Shown here: in pieces, positions 36,376 through 45,571 of the stretch
How the letters are laid out: every line of letters begins with the position of its first letter
How positions within the stretch are numbered: position 1 is the first letter of the stretch
NCBI RefSeq assembly: GCF_018406605.1
Contig: NZ_AP024545.1
Coordinates: 1,984,001-2,048,000, forward strand
From: Noviluteimonas caseinilytica
GTDB taxonomy: Bacteria > Pseudomonadota > Gammaproteobacteria > Xanthomonadales > Xanthomonadaceae
Length of the DNA stretch: 64,000 nucleotides
Reading direction: 5' to 3'
Notes under the pieces: generated by a model
Seen by the model: the letters and a program-made list of their open reading frames with translations, nothing else
Told to the model about the DNA's origin: nothing
Databases searched by the model: none
Translations under genes and position numbers: made by a program

Positions 36376-38169
36376 TCAGTCCCCGAACGCGTCCGCGGCC
36401 ATCGCCATCACCGGGCCCGCACCGCTGGCGATCATCGCCGCATGGGCCTTCGTCCGCGGCAGCACGCGCGCGAAATAGAAGCGCGCGGTGTCGCGCTTGG
36501 CCTGCTTGAACGCGGCCGGTCGATCCGACGCATCGGCCGCCGCGACGCTGCGCGCCCACCAGTAGGCCAGCGCCGCGTAGCCGGAATAGAACAAGTAGTC
36601 GTACGACGCCGCGCCCACTTCCTCCGCGTTGCCCACCGCGCGCTGCCCGACCTGCATCGTCAGCGCCTGCCAGTCGTTGGCCAGCTCGCGCAGCGGACCG
36701 GTGAATTCGGCCATCGCTTCGTTGCTGGCGTGCTCGCGGCAGAACGCATCGATCATCCCGAGGAACACGCGCAGGCCCACGCCCTGCTGCTGCATGATCT
36801 TGCGGCCGACCAGGTCCAGCGCCTGGATGCCGGTGGTGCCTTCGTACAGCGTGGTGATGCGGGCATCGCGTGCGAGTTGTTCCATGCCGTGCTCGGCGAT
36901 GTAGCCGTGGCCGCCGAAGCACTGCATCGCGTGGTACGTGCATTCCACGCCCCACTCGGTGAGGCACGCCTTGACGATCGGCGTGACGAACCCGAGCAGC
37001 GCATCGGCTTCCGTGCGCTGCGCTTCGTCCGTCGAATGCGACGTGATGTCGACCAGCGACGCGGCGTGGTACCCGAGCACGCGACCGCCTTCGATCAGCG
37101 CCTTGCACGTGAGCAGCATGCGGCGCACGTCGGGGTGCACGATGATCGGATCGGCGGGTTTGTCTGGCGCTTTCGGGCCCGACAGCGAACGCATCTGCAA
37201 GCGTTCGCGCGCGTAGCGCAATGCGTTCTGGTACGCGCGGTCCGACAGCCCGAGGCCCTGCAGGCCGACCGCGAGGCGCGCGGTGTTCATCATCGTGAAC
37301 ATCGCGATGAGGCCCTTGTTCGGCGCGCCGATCAGATACCCCTGCGCGCCGTCGAAGTTGATGACGCACGTCGCCGACCCGTGGATGCCCATCTTGTGTT
37401 CGAGCGCACCGCAGCGGACCGCGTTGCGCTGGCCCACCACGCCGTCGCGCGAGACCTGCATCTTCGGCACGATGAACAACGAAATGCCTTTCACGCCCGC
37501 CGGCGCATCGGGCAGGCGCGCGAGCACCAGGTGCACGATGTTGTCGGTGAAGTCGTGCTCGCCGGCGGTGATGAAGATCTTCGTGCCGGTGATCGAATAC
37601 GTGCCGTCCGCCTGCGGTTCGGCGCGCGTCTTCAGCAGGCCGAGGTCGGTGCCGCAATGCGATTCGGTGAGGCACATCGTGCCGGTCCAGCGACCGTCGA
37701 CGATGGGCTTGAGGAAGACTTCGCGCTGCCAGGCCTCGCCGTGGTGCACCAGCGCTTCGGTCGCGCCGTGCGAGAGCAGCGGGAAGTTGCCCCACGCCAG
37801 GTTGGCGGCGTCGATCATTTCCTTCAGCGGCAGGCCCGCCAGGTGCGGCATGCCCTGGCCGCCGAATTCCACCGGCGACACCAGCCCGCTCCAGCCGCCT
37901 TCGACGAATTTCGCGTAGGCCTCGCGGAAGCCCGGCGGCGTGCGCACGTCGCCCGTCGCCTTGTCGTAGGTGCAACCGACGCGGTCGCCGATCTCGTTGA
38001 GCGGGGCCAGCACGTTTTCATTGAAGCGCGCGCCTTCGTCGAGGATCGCGTCGACCACGTCGCGCGTGGCGTCGGTGAAGCCGAGTTGCGCGAACAGGGT
38101 TTCGGCGCCCAGCACGTCGTACAGGGCGAAGCGCATGTCGTCGAGCGGTGCGCGGTAGGAGCTTCCCAT
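36376..38169 (-). CDS. Long-form acyl-CoA dehydrogenase
   Basis: A 597-aa FAD enzyme that forms the alpha-beta double bond of acyl-CoA esters. It is longer than classical ACADs (about 380-400) because of an N-terminal helical extension and a C-terminal extra domain, as in AcdA/DmdC-type enzymes. It shows the FAD region MCLTESHCGTDLGLLKT, ITGTKIFITAGEHD, and the catalytic base E443 in LYEGTTGIQALDL. Fatty-acid or methylmercaptopropionate-type substrates are possible; the sequence alone does not decide. It follows the lipoprotein gene by 13 nt, probably co-transcribed. Confidence 0.93.
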   Translation of the reverse strand: MGSSYRAPLDDMRFALYDVLGAETLFAQLGFTDATRDVVDAILDEGARFNENVLAPLNEIGDRVGCTYDKATGDVRTPPGFREAYAKFVEGGWSGLVSPVEFGGQGMPHLAGLPLKEMIDAANLAWGNFPLLSHGATEALVHHGEAWQREVFLKPIVDGRWTGTMCLTESHCGTDLGLLKTRAEPQADGTYSITGTKIFITAGEHDFTDNIVHLVLARLPDAPAGVKGISLFIVPKMQVSRDGVVGQRNAVRCGALEHKMGIHGSATCVINFDGAQGYLIGAPNKGLIAMFTMMNTARLAVGLQGLGLSDRAYQNALRYARERLQMRSLSGPKAPDKPADPIIVHPDVRRMLLTCKALIEGGRVLGYHAASLVDITSHSTDEAQRTEADALLGFVTPIVKACLTEWGVECTYHAMQCFGGHGYIAEHGMEQLARDARITTLYEGTTGIQALDLVGRKIMQQQGVGLRVFLGMIDAFCREHASNEAMAEFTGPLRELANDWQALTMQVGQRAVGNAEEVGAASYDYLFYSGYAALAYWWARSVAAADASDRPAAFKQAKRDTARFYFARVLPRTKAHAAMIASGAGPVMAMAADAFGD

Positions 38170-38182
38170 CGTCCGTCCGTCC

Positions 38183-38662
38183 TCAGCGCAGCACGCCCGG
38201 CAAGCCGGGGGCGGGGTTGAGGGCGCTCGAGCGATCGATGCGGTACTGGCGCGACTTCTCGCCTTCGGGGCCGGCGTCGAGCGTGCCCTTCAGCGTGTAG
38301 GCGAGTTCGCGGCGGTTGGACAGCGCGTCGGCGACGGTGATCCGGGCGGCCGACGACGGCGCCAGGGTCAGGGTGGCCACGTCCGCCGATTCCGGCCCGA
38401 TGGTCAGGCCCGGGTTGGCGGCCAGGGTGCCCGCGTTCTCGCCCCCGATGGTGAGCACGAGCGAGGCGGCGTCGAAGCGCATCGGCACGCTGCTGAAGTT
38501 GTCGATCCGCAGGTCCACCGACCACTGGCCGTCGGCGCGCACCGTGAGCTGCTGGATGCCCGCCGCGGGTTCGGACACGCGCTTGACCGGGCCGCCGCCG
38601 CACGCGGCGAGGGTGACCAAAAGGAACGTGGCGGACGCCACAAGCCTGCCGAACTTCGCCAT
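38183..38662 (-). CDS. LEA type 2-like lipoprotein
   Basis: A 159-aa lipoprotein. The signal sequence MAKFGRLVASATFLLVTLAAC ends in a lipobox (LAAC) with the lipidated Cys at 21. The mature part resembles the water-stress/hypersensitive-response (LEA14) beta-sandwich: WSVDLRIDNFSSVPMRFDAASLVLTIGG. ATG 38662 has GAGGTGG upstream. It is upstream of, and likely co-transcribed with, the acyl-CoA dehydrogenase. Function in bacteria is not established. Confidence 0.82.
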   Translation of the reverse strand: MAKFGRLVASATFLLVTLAACGGGPVKRVSEPAAGIQQLTVRADGQWSVDLRIDNFSSVPMRFDAASLVLTIGGENAGTLAANPGLTIGPESADVATLTLAPSSAARITVADALSNRRELAYTLKGTLDAGPEGEKSRQYRIDRSSALNPAPGLPGVLR

Positions 38663-38903
38663 GCACCACCTCATCTGCGGGGACGGCGAAGCATACATGC
38701 GGTGGGGTATCGCGGCCCGGAGGCGCGTTGCGGCGGCCTGTTTCGTGCGGATTCGCGCGAATGCGCGCGCTGACCGACGAACGGTTGTCCGGCACGCCAT
38801 CACGCTACGTTGATGTACACACAGGGCCCACAAGCTCTGCCATTCCTCGCGATGTTCCGCGAGGCGGCCGGGACCGCCGGAAGTGTCCTTCGGGGGAAGT
38901 GCG
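38663..38903. other. Divergent intergenic region
   Basis: 241 nt between two divergent genes. It must hold promoters for both, but I see no convincing hexamer pair, structured RNA or additional ORF. Confidence 0.4.
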
Positions 38904-39143
38904 ATGAAGCTGTCCGTGTACCGGCAGGGCGCCACAGTGGCCTTCCTGCCTGCCTGTTGCCTGCCGCCGCGCGACATGGACCGGCAGATGCCCGAGTCCC
39001 GCCTGTGCGGCAGCGTGGTGGTGCCCGAACCGGCGATCGGCGACTGGCGCCACATCCTGGACGGGGTGGACCACAGCCTGTTCGTGTTCCTGCCGCTCGA
39101 GAAGGCGATCCTGTTGTTGTCTTCCGGCCGCATCCCGCATTGA
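38904..39143 (+). CDS. Small conserved-type protein, unknown function
   Basis: A 79-aa protein starting MKLSVYRQGATVAFLPACC, with strong G/C third-position bias over its whole length and a GGGGGAAG ribosome site 8 nt before ATG 38904. No signal peptide, no known domain. Three cysteines are present (AC20-C21 and LC42). It precedes a secreted two-repeat protein by 77 nt. A real gene is likely on codon use; function unknown. Confidence 0.6.
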   Translation: MKLSVYRQGATVAFLPACCLPPRDMDRQMPESRLCGSVVVPEPAIGDWRHILDGVDHSLFVFLPLEKAILLLSSGRIPH

Positions 39144-39219
39144 TCCATTGCCCCTAGGGGCAATGTCGCGGGCCCCCTGCGCCGGAACAGACTGCGTGGC
39201 CCCCCACGGAGCCTTGTCC

Positions 39220-39864
39220 ATGACTTCGAACGCCCGCCCGACACCGTGTGCCTTCGTACTCGGCGCCCTGCTGCTCTGCAGCGTGCCCGCCTTCGCACAG
39301 CAAGCCCAACCGCAACCCGAACCGCAAACCACCGACGCGCCGCGCAGCATGCAGCAGTCGGTCGAGGCCACCGCCACGATCGCCGCGATCGACAAGGCCT
39401 CGCGCACCGTCACCCTGAAGCTCGACGACGGCACCACCACGGAAATCGTGGCCGGCCCCGACGTGAAGCGCTTCGACGAATTCGCCGTCGGCGACAAAGT
39501 GCACGCGCGCTACACCATCGGCGTCACCACCGAACTGCGCGCACCCACCGATGCGGAAAAAGCCGACCCGCTGGTCGTGGTCGAAGGCGGCGCCCGCGCG
39601 CCCACCGACGCCGCGCCCGCCGCCGGTGCCGGCCGCATGATCCGCGTCGTCGCGACGATCGAAGCGATCGACCGCGAAAAGAACACCGTCACGCTGAAGG
39701 GTCCCAACGGCAACTCGATGACCATCGAGGTGGCCGATCCCGCGGTGCTCGCCAAGCCGAAGGTCGGCGACACCGTGGTCGTCACGATCGCCGAATCGGT
39801 GGCGATGTCGCTCGACAAAGTCGCGGCGGCCGACAAGGCCAAGCCCGCGAAGAAGAAAAAGTGA
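39220..39864 (+). CDS. Periplasmic protein with two DUF5666-like beta repeats
   Basis: A 214-aa exported protein. A signal peptide (1-26, ending VPAFA) is followed by two homologous ~60-residue beta repeats: ATIAAIDKASRTVTLKLDDG...VGDKVHARY (about 52-108) and ATIEAIDREKNTVTLKGPNG...VGDTVVVTI (about 146-198). It ends in a lysine tail (AKPAKKKK). This VxGxVxAIDxxxxTVTL pattern is typical of DUF5666/OB-like periplasmic domains. ATG 39220 is chosen for the signal peptide. It is convergent with the histidine kinase operon, 6 nt apart. Confidence 0.8.
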   Translation: MTSNARPTPCAFVLGALLLCSVPAFAQQAQPQPEPQTTDAPRSMQQSVEATATIAAIDKASRTVTLKLDDGTTTEIVAGPDVKRFDEFAVGDKVHARYTIGVTTELRAPTDAEKADPLVVVEGGARAPTDAAPAAGAGRMIRVVATIEAIDREKNTVTLKGPNGNSMTIEVADPAVLAKPKVGDTVVVTIAESVAMSLDKVAAADKAKPAKKKK

Positions 39865-39870
39865 GTCCGC

Positions 39871-41766
39871 TCAGCTTGCCGCCGGTGTGGGCAGCAAGCT
39901 GAGGATCGCGCCCACCAGCGCGTGTTCGTCGATCGGCTTGCCGAGGTGCCGCTGGTATCCGGCGGCGAACGCGCGCTCGCGGTCTTCCGGCCGCGCGAAC
40001 GCCGTGACGGCGATCGCCGGCGTCTGCCCGCCGCGCGCCGGGCGCAGGCGGCGCACCGCACGCAGGAATTCGTAACCGTCCACGTCCGGCATGCCGATGT
40101 CGCTCACGAGCACATCGGGCGGCGACTGGTTGGACACGGCGCGTTCGAGCAACGCCAGCGCTTCTTCCGCCGACCCCGCGGTCTGCACCTGCGCGCCGTG
40201 GTCGGTGAGCACGTGGCGCAGCCAGGCGCGTGCGTCTTCGTCGTTCTCCACCACCAGCAGGCGCAAGGCGCGCAACGGCTGCACGCGCGGCGCCACGTCG
40301 GACGACACCAGCTGCACCACGTCCGGCCCCTGGTCGCGCAACGCGCGCCGCAACGGCAACTCGAGGGTGAAGCGCGCACCGAGCCCGCGCCCGTCGCTGT
40401 GCACGCCGACGCTGCCGCCGTGCAGTTCGACGAGCTGCTTCACGATCGCCAGGCCCAGGCCCAGGCCTTCGTGCGGCCGCGTGATCGAACTGTCGGCCTG
40501 GCGGAAGCGATCGAACACGTGCGGCAGGAATTCCGGCTCGATGCCTTCGCCGCTGTCGCGCACCACGACGCGCAGCACGTCGCCGTCGGCGCGCGCGATC
40601 ACATCGACGGCGCCGTGGCGCGGCGTGAACTTGATCGCGTTCGACAACAAATTCCACAACACCTGCTGCAGGCGGTGCGGATCGCCGTGCACCAGCGGCA
40701 GGTCGGGCGAGGCTTCCACGCGGATCGTGATCTCGCGGACGTCGGCCGCCACGCGCACGGCATCCAGCGCAGCGGCGAGCACTTCATCGATGCGCACGGC
40801 CTGCACCTGCAGGCGCACCTTGCCGGCGACGATGCGGCTCATGTCGAGCAGGTCGTCGACGATGCGCGTCTGCGCATGCGCATTGCGTTCGATGATCTCC
40901 GCGCCCTGGCGGATGCGCGGGTCGTCGTGCGCGATGCGCCCGAGGATCTGCGCCCAACCCAGGATCGGCGTCATCGGCGTGCGCAGTTCGTGCGAGAGCG
41001 TGGCGAGGAATTCGTCCTTCACCTGGCTCGCGGCTTCGGCCTGCGCGCGCGAGGCCTTGAGGTCGCGGTCCTGGCGTTCGATCTGCGCCAGCATTTCGTT
41101 GAACGTCGTCGTGAATACGCCGATCTCGTCGTCGCCCGGCGGCACTTCGGCGCGCAGCGCGTAGTCGCGGCTGTCGGACACGCGTTGCGCGGTGCGGGTG
41201 AGGTCCGCGAGCGGGCGCGTGGCCACGCGCGCCAGTTGCCGCGCGATCGCCGCCACCAGCAGCAGCGCCATCAGTGCGACGCCCGCGACGACGAGCAGGT
41301 TGCGCCACAGGTCGCGGTTGAGCGCGTCCAGGTCGTACACCACCTGCAGGCGGCCGAGCGCTTGTCCGGCTTCCTGCACCATCACGACGGCGATGGCGTG
41401 GTGGCCGGTCTCGCTCAGGCCGAGTTGTCGCGCAGCGGGCGGTTCGTCGTCGGCGCCGTTGCGCCGGTAGCGCGCGAAGGCACGCCCGCGCAAGTCGTAC
41501 AGCGTCGCGGAACTGACGTTGGGCGTGGCGCGGAAGGCTTCGAGCACTTCGCTCGCCGTGTTGCGATCGCCGAACACGAGCGGCGCGCCGCTGTTGATCG
41601 CCGCGATTTCCGTCTGCGCGCGCAATGCATCGAACGCCGCCGCGCGCAGGTTGCGATGGTTCGCCAGCGCGAGTGCGCCCGACACGAAGAGGATCGCGAC
41701 GGCGCACGTGATCGTCACCAGTCGCCCGATCTGGTCGCTGAACCGCCGGCGCACGTGCACGCTCAC
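39871..41766 (-). CDS. Hybrid histidine kinase with CHASE8-like sensor (HAMP, HisKA, HATPase, REC)
   Basis: A 631-aa inner-membrane kinase. Two TM segments (about 15-36 and 156-178) enclose a periplasmic domain whose LVFGDRNTASEVLEAFRA...VSSATLYDLRGRAFARY is the pattern of CHASE8, the YfiN sensor domain. HAMP (about 180-232), HisKA with H259 (LSHELRTPMTPILG), ATPase boxes (N376 in NAIKF, DSGEGI, GLGLGLAI) and a receiver with acceptor D556 and K610 follow. The start is GTG 41766, overlapping the YfiR-like stop by four bases (GTGA), so the two are translationally coupled. By analogy with YfiR-YfiN the periplasmic partner may hold the kinase off. Confidence 0.93.
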   Translation of the reverse strand: MSVHVRRRFSDQIGRLVTITCAVAILFVSGALALANHRNLRAAAFDALRAQTEIAAINSGAPLVFGDRNTASEVLEAFRATPNVSSATLYDLRGRAFARYRRNGADDEPPAARQLGLSETGHHAIAVVMVQEAGQALGRLQVVYDLDALNRDLWRNLLVVAGVALMALLLVAAIARQLARVATRPLADLTRTAQRVSDSRDYALRAEVPPGDDEIGVFTTTFNEMLAQIERQDRDLKASRAQAEAASQVKDEFLATLSHELRTPMTPILGWAQILGRIAHDDPRIRQGAEIIERNAHAQTRIVDDLLDMSRIVAGKVRLQVQAVRIDEVLAAALDAVRVAADVREITIRVEASPDLPLVHGDPHRLQQVLWNLLSNAIKFTPRHGAVDVIARADGDVLRVVVRDSGEGIEPEFLPHVFDRFRQADSSITRPHEGLGLGLAIVKQLVELHGGSVGVHSDGRGLGARFTLELPLRRALRDQGPDVVQLVSSDVAPRVQPLRALRLLVVENDEDARAWLRHVLTDHGAQVQTAGSAEEALALLERAVSNQSPPDVLVSDIGMPDVDGYEFLRAVRRLRPARGGQTPAIAVTAFARPEDRERAFAAGYQRHLGKPIDEHALVGAILSLLPTPAAS

Positions 41767-42338
41767 GGCAAGTCCCCGTGGCGGATGCGCGCCAGCTTGA
41801 GCACCTTCGCGCTCACCTGCAGGCCGCCGTTGTCGATCGCCTTTGGATTGGCTTCGATGCCCAGCCGCGCATCGATGCGCACGATGCCGAGCATGCCGCC
41901 GCGCGCGGCGAAGTCGCGGTCGTCGCCGACGGTGAGCACCGGCGCGCCCGCGACGCTGCGCAGGATGTCGTTGCGACGGTCGGCTTCCACGTCGTGCAGG
42001 AACACCAGGTGGCTTGCGCGCAGTCGCCCGGCCTGCACGGCGCCGCTGCGCGGGAGCGCGACGAGTTCCACTTGGATCCGCCGCCCGCGTACCTGGCCCG
42101 CCGCCGCCGCGACGGCGCGCACCGTGGCCGCCGCATCCGCGCTGCCGACCACCGCGATGCGCCAGGGCACGTCCACGCCTGCGCGTTCGGGCGGCCAGTC
42201 GGTGTAGCGCAGGAAGTTCACCAGGAACGCCGCTTCCACCTGCAACGCGCGCGGCACCGGCTGCGGCCGCGCGGGCGGCGACAGCAACAGGCACGCGATC
42301 GCGCCCAGCAGCATCCACCACGCTGCACGCGACGGCAT
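41763..42338 (-). CDS. YfiR-like periplasmic regulator (DUF4154)
   Basis: A 191-aa exported protein of the YfiR/DUF4154 family. A signal peptide (about 1-27) precedes the typical VEAAFLVNFLRYTDWP opening, RIAVVGS, the LVFLHDVEADRRNDIL helix and a C-terminal KVLKLARI. In Pseudomonas YfiR binds the periplasmic CHASE8 domain of the diguanylate cyclase YfiN and represses it. Here the next gene is a CHASE8-like histidine kinase. ATG 42338 was chosen; a TTG at 42362 overlapping the receptor stop is an alternative. Confidence 0.88.
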   Translation of the reverse strand: MPSRAAWWMLLGAIACLLLSPPARPQPVPRALQVEAAFLVNFLRYTDWPPERAGVDVPWRIAVVGSADAAATVRAVAAAAGQVRGRRIQVELVALPRSGAVQAGRLRASHLVFLHDVEADRRNDILRSVAGAPVLTVGDDRDFAARGGMLGIVRIDARLGIEANPKAIDNGGLQVSAKVLKLARIRHGDLP

Positions 42339-42351
42339 CGGCGCGGGTCGA

Positions 42352-44331
42352 TCAGTGGCCAAGGTCGAACGTCACCTGCAGGTAGGCGGTGCGCGGCACC
42401 TGCGCGCCGGAGGCTTCCGCGTGGTTCGGGTCGAACACGTTCTGTCCCCACAACGCGAGTTCCAGCCCGTGGCGCGGACGCCACGTGAACCCGATATCGG
42501 TGCGCGTGTAGGCGGGGATCGCGTTGAACGGCACGCGACCCACGTGGTAGACGGCCGCGTTGAATTCGAAGTCGTCGCGCACGTCGTAGTACGAATGGAA
42601 CTGCGCGAGCTCCGACGGCGAACTGGTCTCGTCGAACGGGAAGGCCGGGCCGTCGATGCGCACGCGCAGGCGGCTGTACGAGCCATCCACGCGCCAGCGA
42701 TCGGTGATGCGCCCGGACACCGAGAAGTCCCCGCCCCAGGATTCGCCGCTCGCCTTGTCGGTGAACGTGCCGAAGACCGCGGGCGGCGGTTCGATCAGGC
42801 GCTGGTGGTCGTGGTGGAACAGCGCGGTATCGATCGCCCAGCGATCGGTGACCTGCCAGCGATGGCCCGCTTCCAGCGCCACCATGCGCTCGGGACGCAG
42901 CTGGTCGTTGCCTGCGAGTGCGATGGGCAGGATGTTGCCGTTCGGCGTGCCGGTGGTCACCGCGCCCACGTCGAACCACGAGAACACCAGCGCACCGTTT
43001 TCCTCGAAGCGCGATGGCACGCGCACCGGGCGCGCCGCCGAGAACCACAGCGTCTGGCGTTCGCTCGGCGTCCACCACGCGCGCACGTTGGGTTGCCACT
43101 GCGGCTTCACGAACGCGTGGTCGGTCACCTTCGTGCCCAGCATCAGGAACAGGCGTTCGGGCACGAGCTCGGTGGTGTTCTGCACGAACGCGTTGAGCGT
43201 GCTCCACGTGCGCCGCGTCGGATCGACGAACAGTTGCGCGCCGTTGCGCACGTTGTCGCGCGTCACGTCGTACTGCAGGCCCCAGATGAACTGGTTCTGC
43301 TCGCCCCACGGCAGCCAGCGCCGGTATTCCACGTCGAAGGTGTTGCGTGCCACGCCGAAGCGCGCGTTGTCGCGCACCGTGCGGGCCGTCCAGGCGCGCA
43401 ACAGCCAGCCGCGTTCGTCCTCGAACCCGTGCAATGCGCGGAACAGCAAGGAGCCGCCCTCGACCGTGTCGTCGCCGCTGGCGGTCATGAAGCGGCGATC
43501 CTGGCCGAACACCGGGATCTGCACGGTCGCATGCGCCTGCGGGTGCATGTAGGCGTCGCCCTGCACGGTGAACGTGGTCTGCGGCGTGAGCGCGCCATCG
43601 ACGCGGAAGCCGCCGCGCAACGAGGCCCACTGGTCTTCGATCGAGCGCCCGTTGACGTCTTCGAAGGCCCCGTGGTGTTCGTACTTCGCGTACACGCGGT
43701 AACTGGTGGTCTCGCTCGGCGACGCGCCGTAACGCGCCAGCACGGAGTCGTTGCCGTTCGTGCCCAGCTTGGCCTTCACGAACGCGCCCTGCGTTTCGGC
43801 GGCGCGTTTGGTCACGATCTGGATCACGCCCTGCATCGCGTTGACGCCCCACAACGACGCACCGGGGCCGCGGACGACTTCGATGCGGTCGATCTCGGAC
43901 AAGGGCAGGTCCAGCGAATCCCACCAGGTCGTGGAGGTGAGCGGGTCGTACACCGAGCGCCCGTCGACCATCACCAGGTATCGGTTGGCCGTGAGCGCCG
44001 AGCCCGCCAGCCCGCGCGCGCCCGCGATCCAGCTGCCGGCATTGATCTGCGCAACGTAGAAGCCGGGGACCAGGCGCAGCGCTTCGACGACGCTGCGTGC
44101 GCCGCTGCGGCGGATGTCCTCGGCGGAAATGACGCTGACCGCGGCGGGCGTGGTGAAACGCGTGCCCGGCCGCCCGGAAATCGACGTCACGCGCGTGTTG
44201 ACGAGTTCCTCGAGCGGCAGGTTCGCCAGGCGCGCGAGGTCTTCGTTGGTGGTCGATTGCGCGAAGCAAGGCGCGGCAAGGCTGCACGCCCACGCCAACG
44301 CGACGCCCCGAAACTTGCTCGGCATCCCCAT
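42352..44331 (-). CDS. TonB-dependent receptor
   Basis: A 659-aa outer-membrane receptor. A signal peptide (about 1-24, ending CFAQ) precedes a region with EELVNTRVTSISGRPG, then the plug domain (about 52-165: AAVSVISAEDIRRSG...IDRIEVVRGPGASLWG). The rest is a barrel ending in VTFDLGH. This group of receptors (TIGR-like 'ligand-gated channel' with an ExL..L V S box) is often linked to YfiR-like proteins. ATG 44331 was chosen among three closely spaced starts. It heads a three-gene operon, with the YfiR-like gene 13 nt downstream. Substrate unknown. Confidence 0.93.
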   Translation of the reverse strand: MGMPSKFRGVALAWACSLAAPCFAQSTTNEDLARLANLPLEELVNTRVTSISGRPGTRFTTPAAVSVISAEDIRRSGARSVVEALRLVPGFYVAQINAGSWIAGARGLAGSALTANRYLVMVDGRSVYDPLTSTTWWDSLDLPLSEIDRIEVVRGPGASLWGVNAMQGVIQIVTKRAAETQGAFVKAKLGTNGNDSVLARYGASPSETTSYRVYAKYEHHGAFEDVNGRSIEDQWASLRGGFRVDGALTPQTTFTVQGDAYMHPQAHATVQIPVFGQDRRFMTASGDDTVEGGSLLFRALHGFEDERGWLLRAWTARTVRDNARFGVARNTFDVEYRRWLPWGEQNQFIWGLQYDVTRDNVRNGAQLFVDPTRRTWSTLNAFVQNTTELVPERLFLMLGTKVTDHAFVKPQWQPNVRAWWTPSERQTLWFSAARPVRVPSRFEENGALVFSWFDVGAVTTGTPNGNILPIALAGNDQLRPERMVALEAGHRWQVTDRWAIDTALFHHDHQRLIEPPPAVFGTFTDKASGESWGGDFSVSGRITDRWRVDGSYSRLRVRIDGPAFPFDETSSPSELAQFHSYYDVRDDFEFNAAVYHVGRVPFNAIPAYTRTDIGFTWRPRHGLELALWGQNVFDPNHAEASGAQVPRTAYLQVTFDLGH

Positions 44332-44393
44332 CACCCCTGTCCACGGAACCCCGGGCGCAGGCGCACGAGGTTGGGCAGGATGCCGAGCCGCGA

Positions 44394-44411
44394 TGTGAAG
44401 ATGCCTTCACA
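44394..44411. promoter_or_regulatory. Inverted repeat upstream of TonB receptor operon
   Basis: TGTGAAGATGCCTTCACA: perfect 7-bp arms with a 4-nt centre, about 63 nt upstream of the receptor start. It resembles a CRP/Clp half-site pair but has TGTGA-N8-TCACA where CRP sites have N6. It could also be part of the terminator of the preceding gene. Confidence 0.4.
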
Positions 44412-44431
44412 CCGCGGCAGGGGTCATGCGG

Positions 44432-45571
44432 TCACAGGTCCACGCGCAGCACTTCGCCCACGCCCGGGATCGGCGGACCGAAGCCGATGTGCGAGACGTA
44501 GAGGTCGCCGTCCGGTCCCATCGTCATCGCGGTCGGCAGGGTGAGGCCGCTCACGATGGTTTCCGGGCCGCCGCCCGGCCGGATGCGCACGATGCTGCCC
44601 GCGCCCGGCGTGGGATCCGGGTTCCCGCTGGTGTTCTGCAGGATGTACAGGTTGTCCTTCGCGTCGAACGCCAGGCCCAGGATCGTGGTGCCTTGCGCGA
44701 CGACCTGCAGGCGCGTCGGGTTCGACAACAGGCGCCACACGCGCGAGGAGTTGTCGACGATCGGGAAGAAGTTGAGGTTCCCGATGTACCAGTAGCCGCC
44801 ATGGCGCGCGAGCGCCGTCGGCACCACGTGGCCGACGTGCGCGGAGATGTCGATCACGCGCTGGATCGCGCCGGTGCTGGCCGACACGCGCACGAGTTCG
44901 CCGTGGTTGGGTTCCACCGCGTACAGCCAGCCATCGCGCGCGACCATGCTGTACCACGTGCCGTCGGGTTCGAAGTCCGCCGGCTCGACGACCGCGGTGG
45001 GATGCGTCTTCTGGTACGCGCTCAGGTTGGCGACGAGCGAAGGCGCGCCCCCGGCGCCGATGCGCACGATCGCGTTGTCGCGGTTGCGCACGCCATGCGA
45101 GCAACCGCCGCCCGAGATCAGCGCATACAGCTGTCCGTTCACGAACGCGACGTCCGCCACGCCACTGACGAGCGAGCCGAGCGTCGCCGCCGTCGTGCTG
45201 GTGGGCAGGTTGGTCGTCACCGTGGTGCGGTGGCCCGACGAATCGATGCGCGAGATGCGACCGCCCGTGCTGCTGCCGAGGTACGGGCCCACGGGCGGGA
45301 CGACCTGCGTGCATTGCGCAGGCGTGGTCGACCCCGTGCCGCCGGTGCCGCCTTCGGCGACATAGAGATTGCCGTCGGGTCCGAATTTCAGGCCGCGCGG
45401 ATTGTTGAGTCCCTTGGCGAAGACCGACACGCTGATGGACTGCGCGGCCTCCACGCGGACGAGGTCTGCGGCGCGCAACAACGGATCGGACTGGCCGGCG
45501 CTTGCCGTGGATGCCGCAATGGCGAGCGCGATCGCGAGTGCGCAGGTGCGCACGGAAGAGTTTGGTTTCAT
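44432..45571 (-). CDS. ScyD/ScyE-type secreted beta-propeller protein
   Basis: A 379-aa exported protein. A signal peptide (1-25, ending STASA) is followed by a six-bladed NHL/SMP-30-like propeller with repeats such as NNPRGLKFGPDGNLYVAEGG, VADVAFVNGQLYAL, LGLAFDAKDNLYILQ and PTAMTMGPDGDLYVSHIG. The layout matches the ScyD/ScyE family, in which no reaction is established. ATG 45571 has AGGAG upstream. It ends 100 nt before the TonB receptor gene on the same strand, separated by an inverted repeat. Confidence 0.85.
   Translation of the reverse strand: MKPNSSVRTCALAIALAIAASTASAGQSDPLLRAADLVRVEAAQSISVSVFAKGLNNPRGLKFGPDGNLYVAEGGTGGTGSTTPAQCTQVVPPVGPYLGSSTGGRISRIDSSGHRTTVTTNLPTSTTAATLGSLVSGVADVAFVNGQLYALISGGGCSHGVRNRDNAIVRIGAGGAPSLVANLSAYQKTHPTAVVEPADFEPDGTWYSMVARDGWLYAVEPNHGELVRVSASTGAIQRVIDISAHVGHVVPTALARHGGYWYIGNLNFFPIVDNSSRVWRLLSNPTRLQVVAQGTTILGLAFDAKDNLYILQNTSGNPDPTPGAGSIVRIRPGGGPETIVSGLTLPTAMTMGPDGDLYVSHIGFGPPIPGVGEVLRVDL

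Noticed and set aside
44394..44411. True CRP/Clp site
   Set aside because: The half-sites are separated by 8 and not 6 bases, so I list it only as a palindrome.
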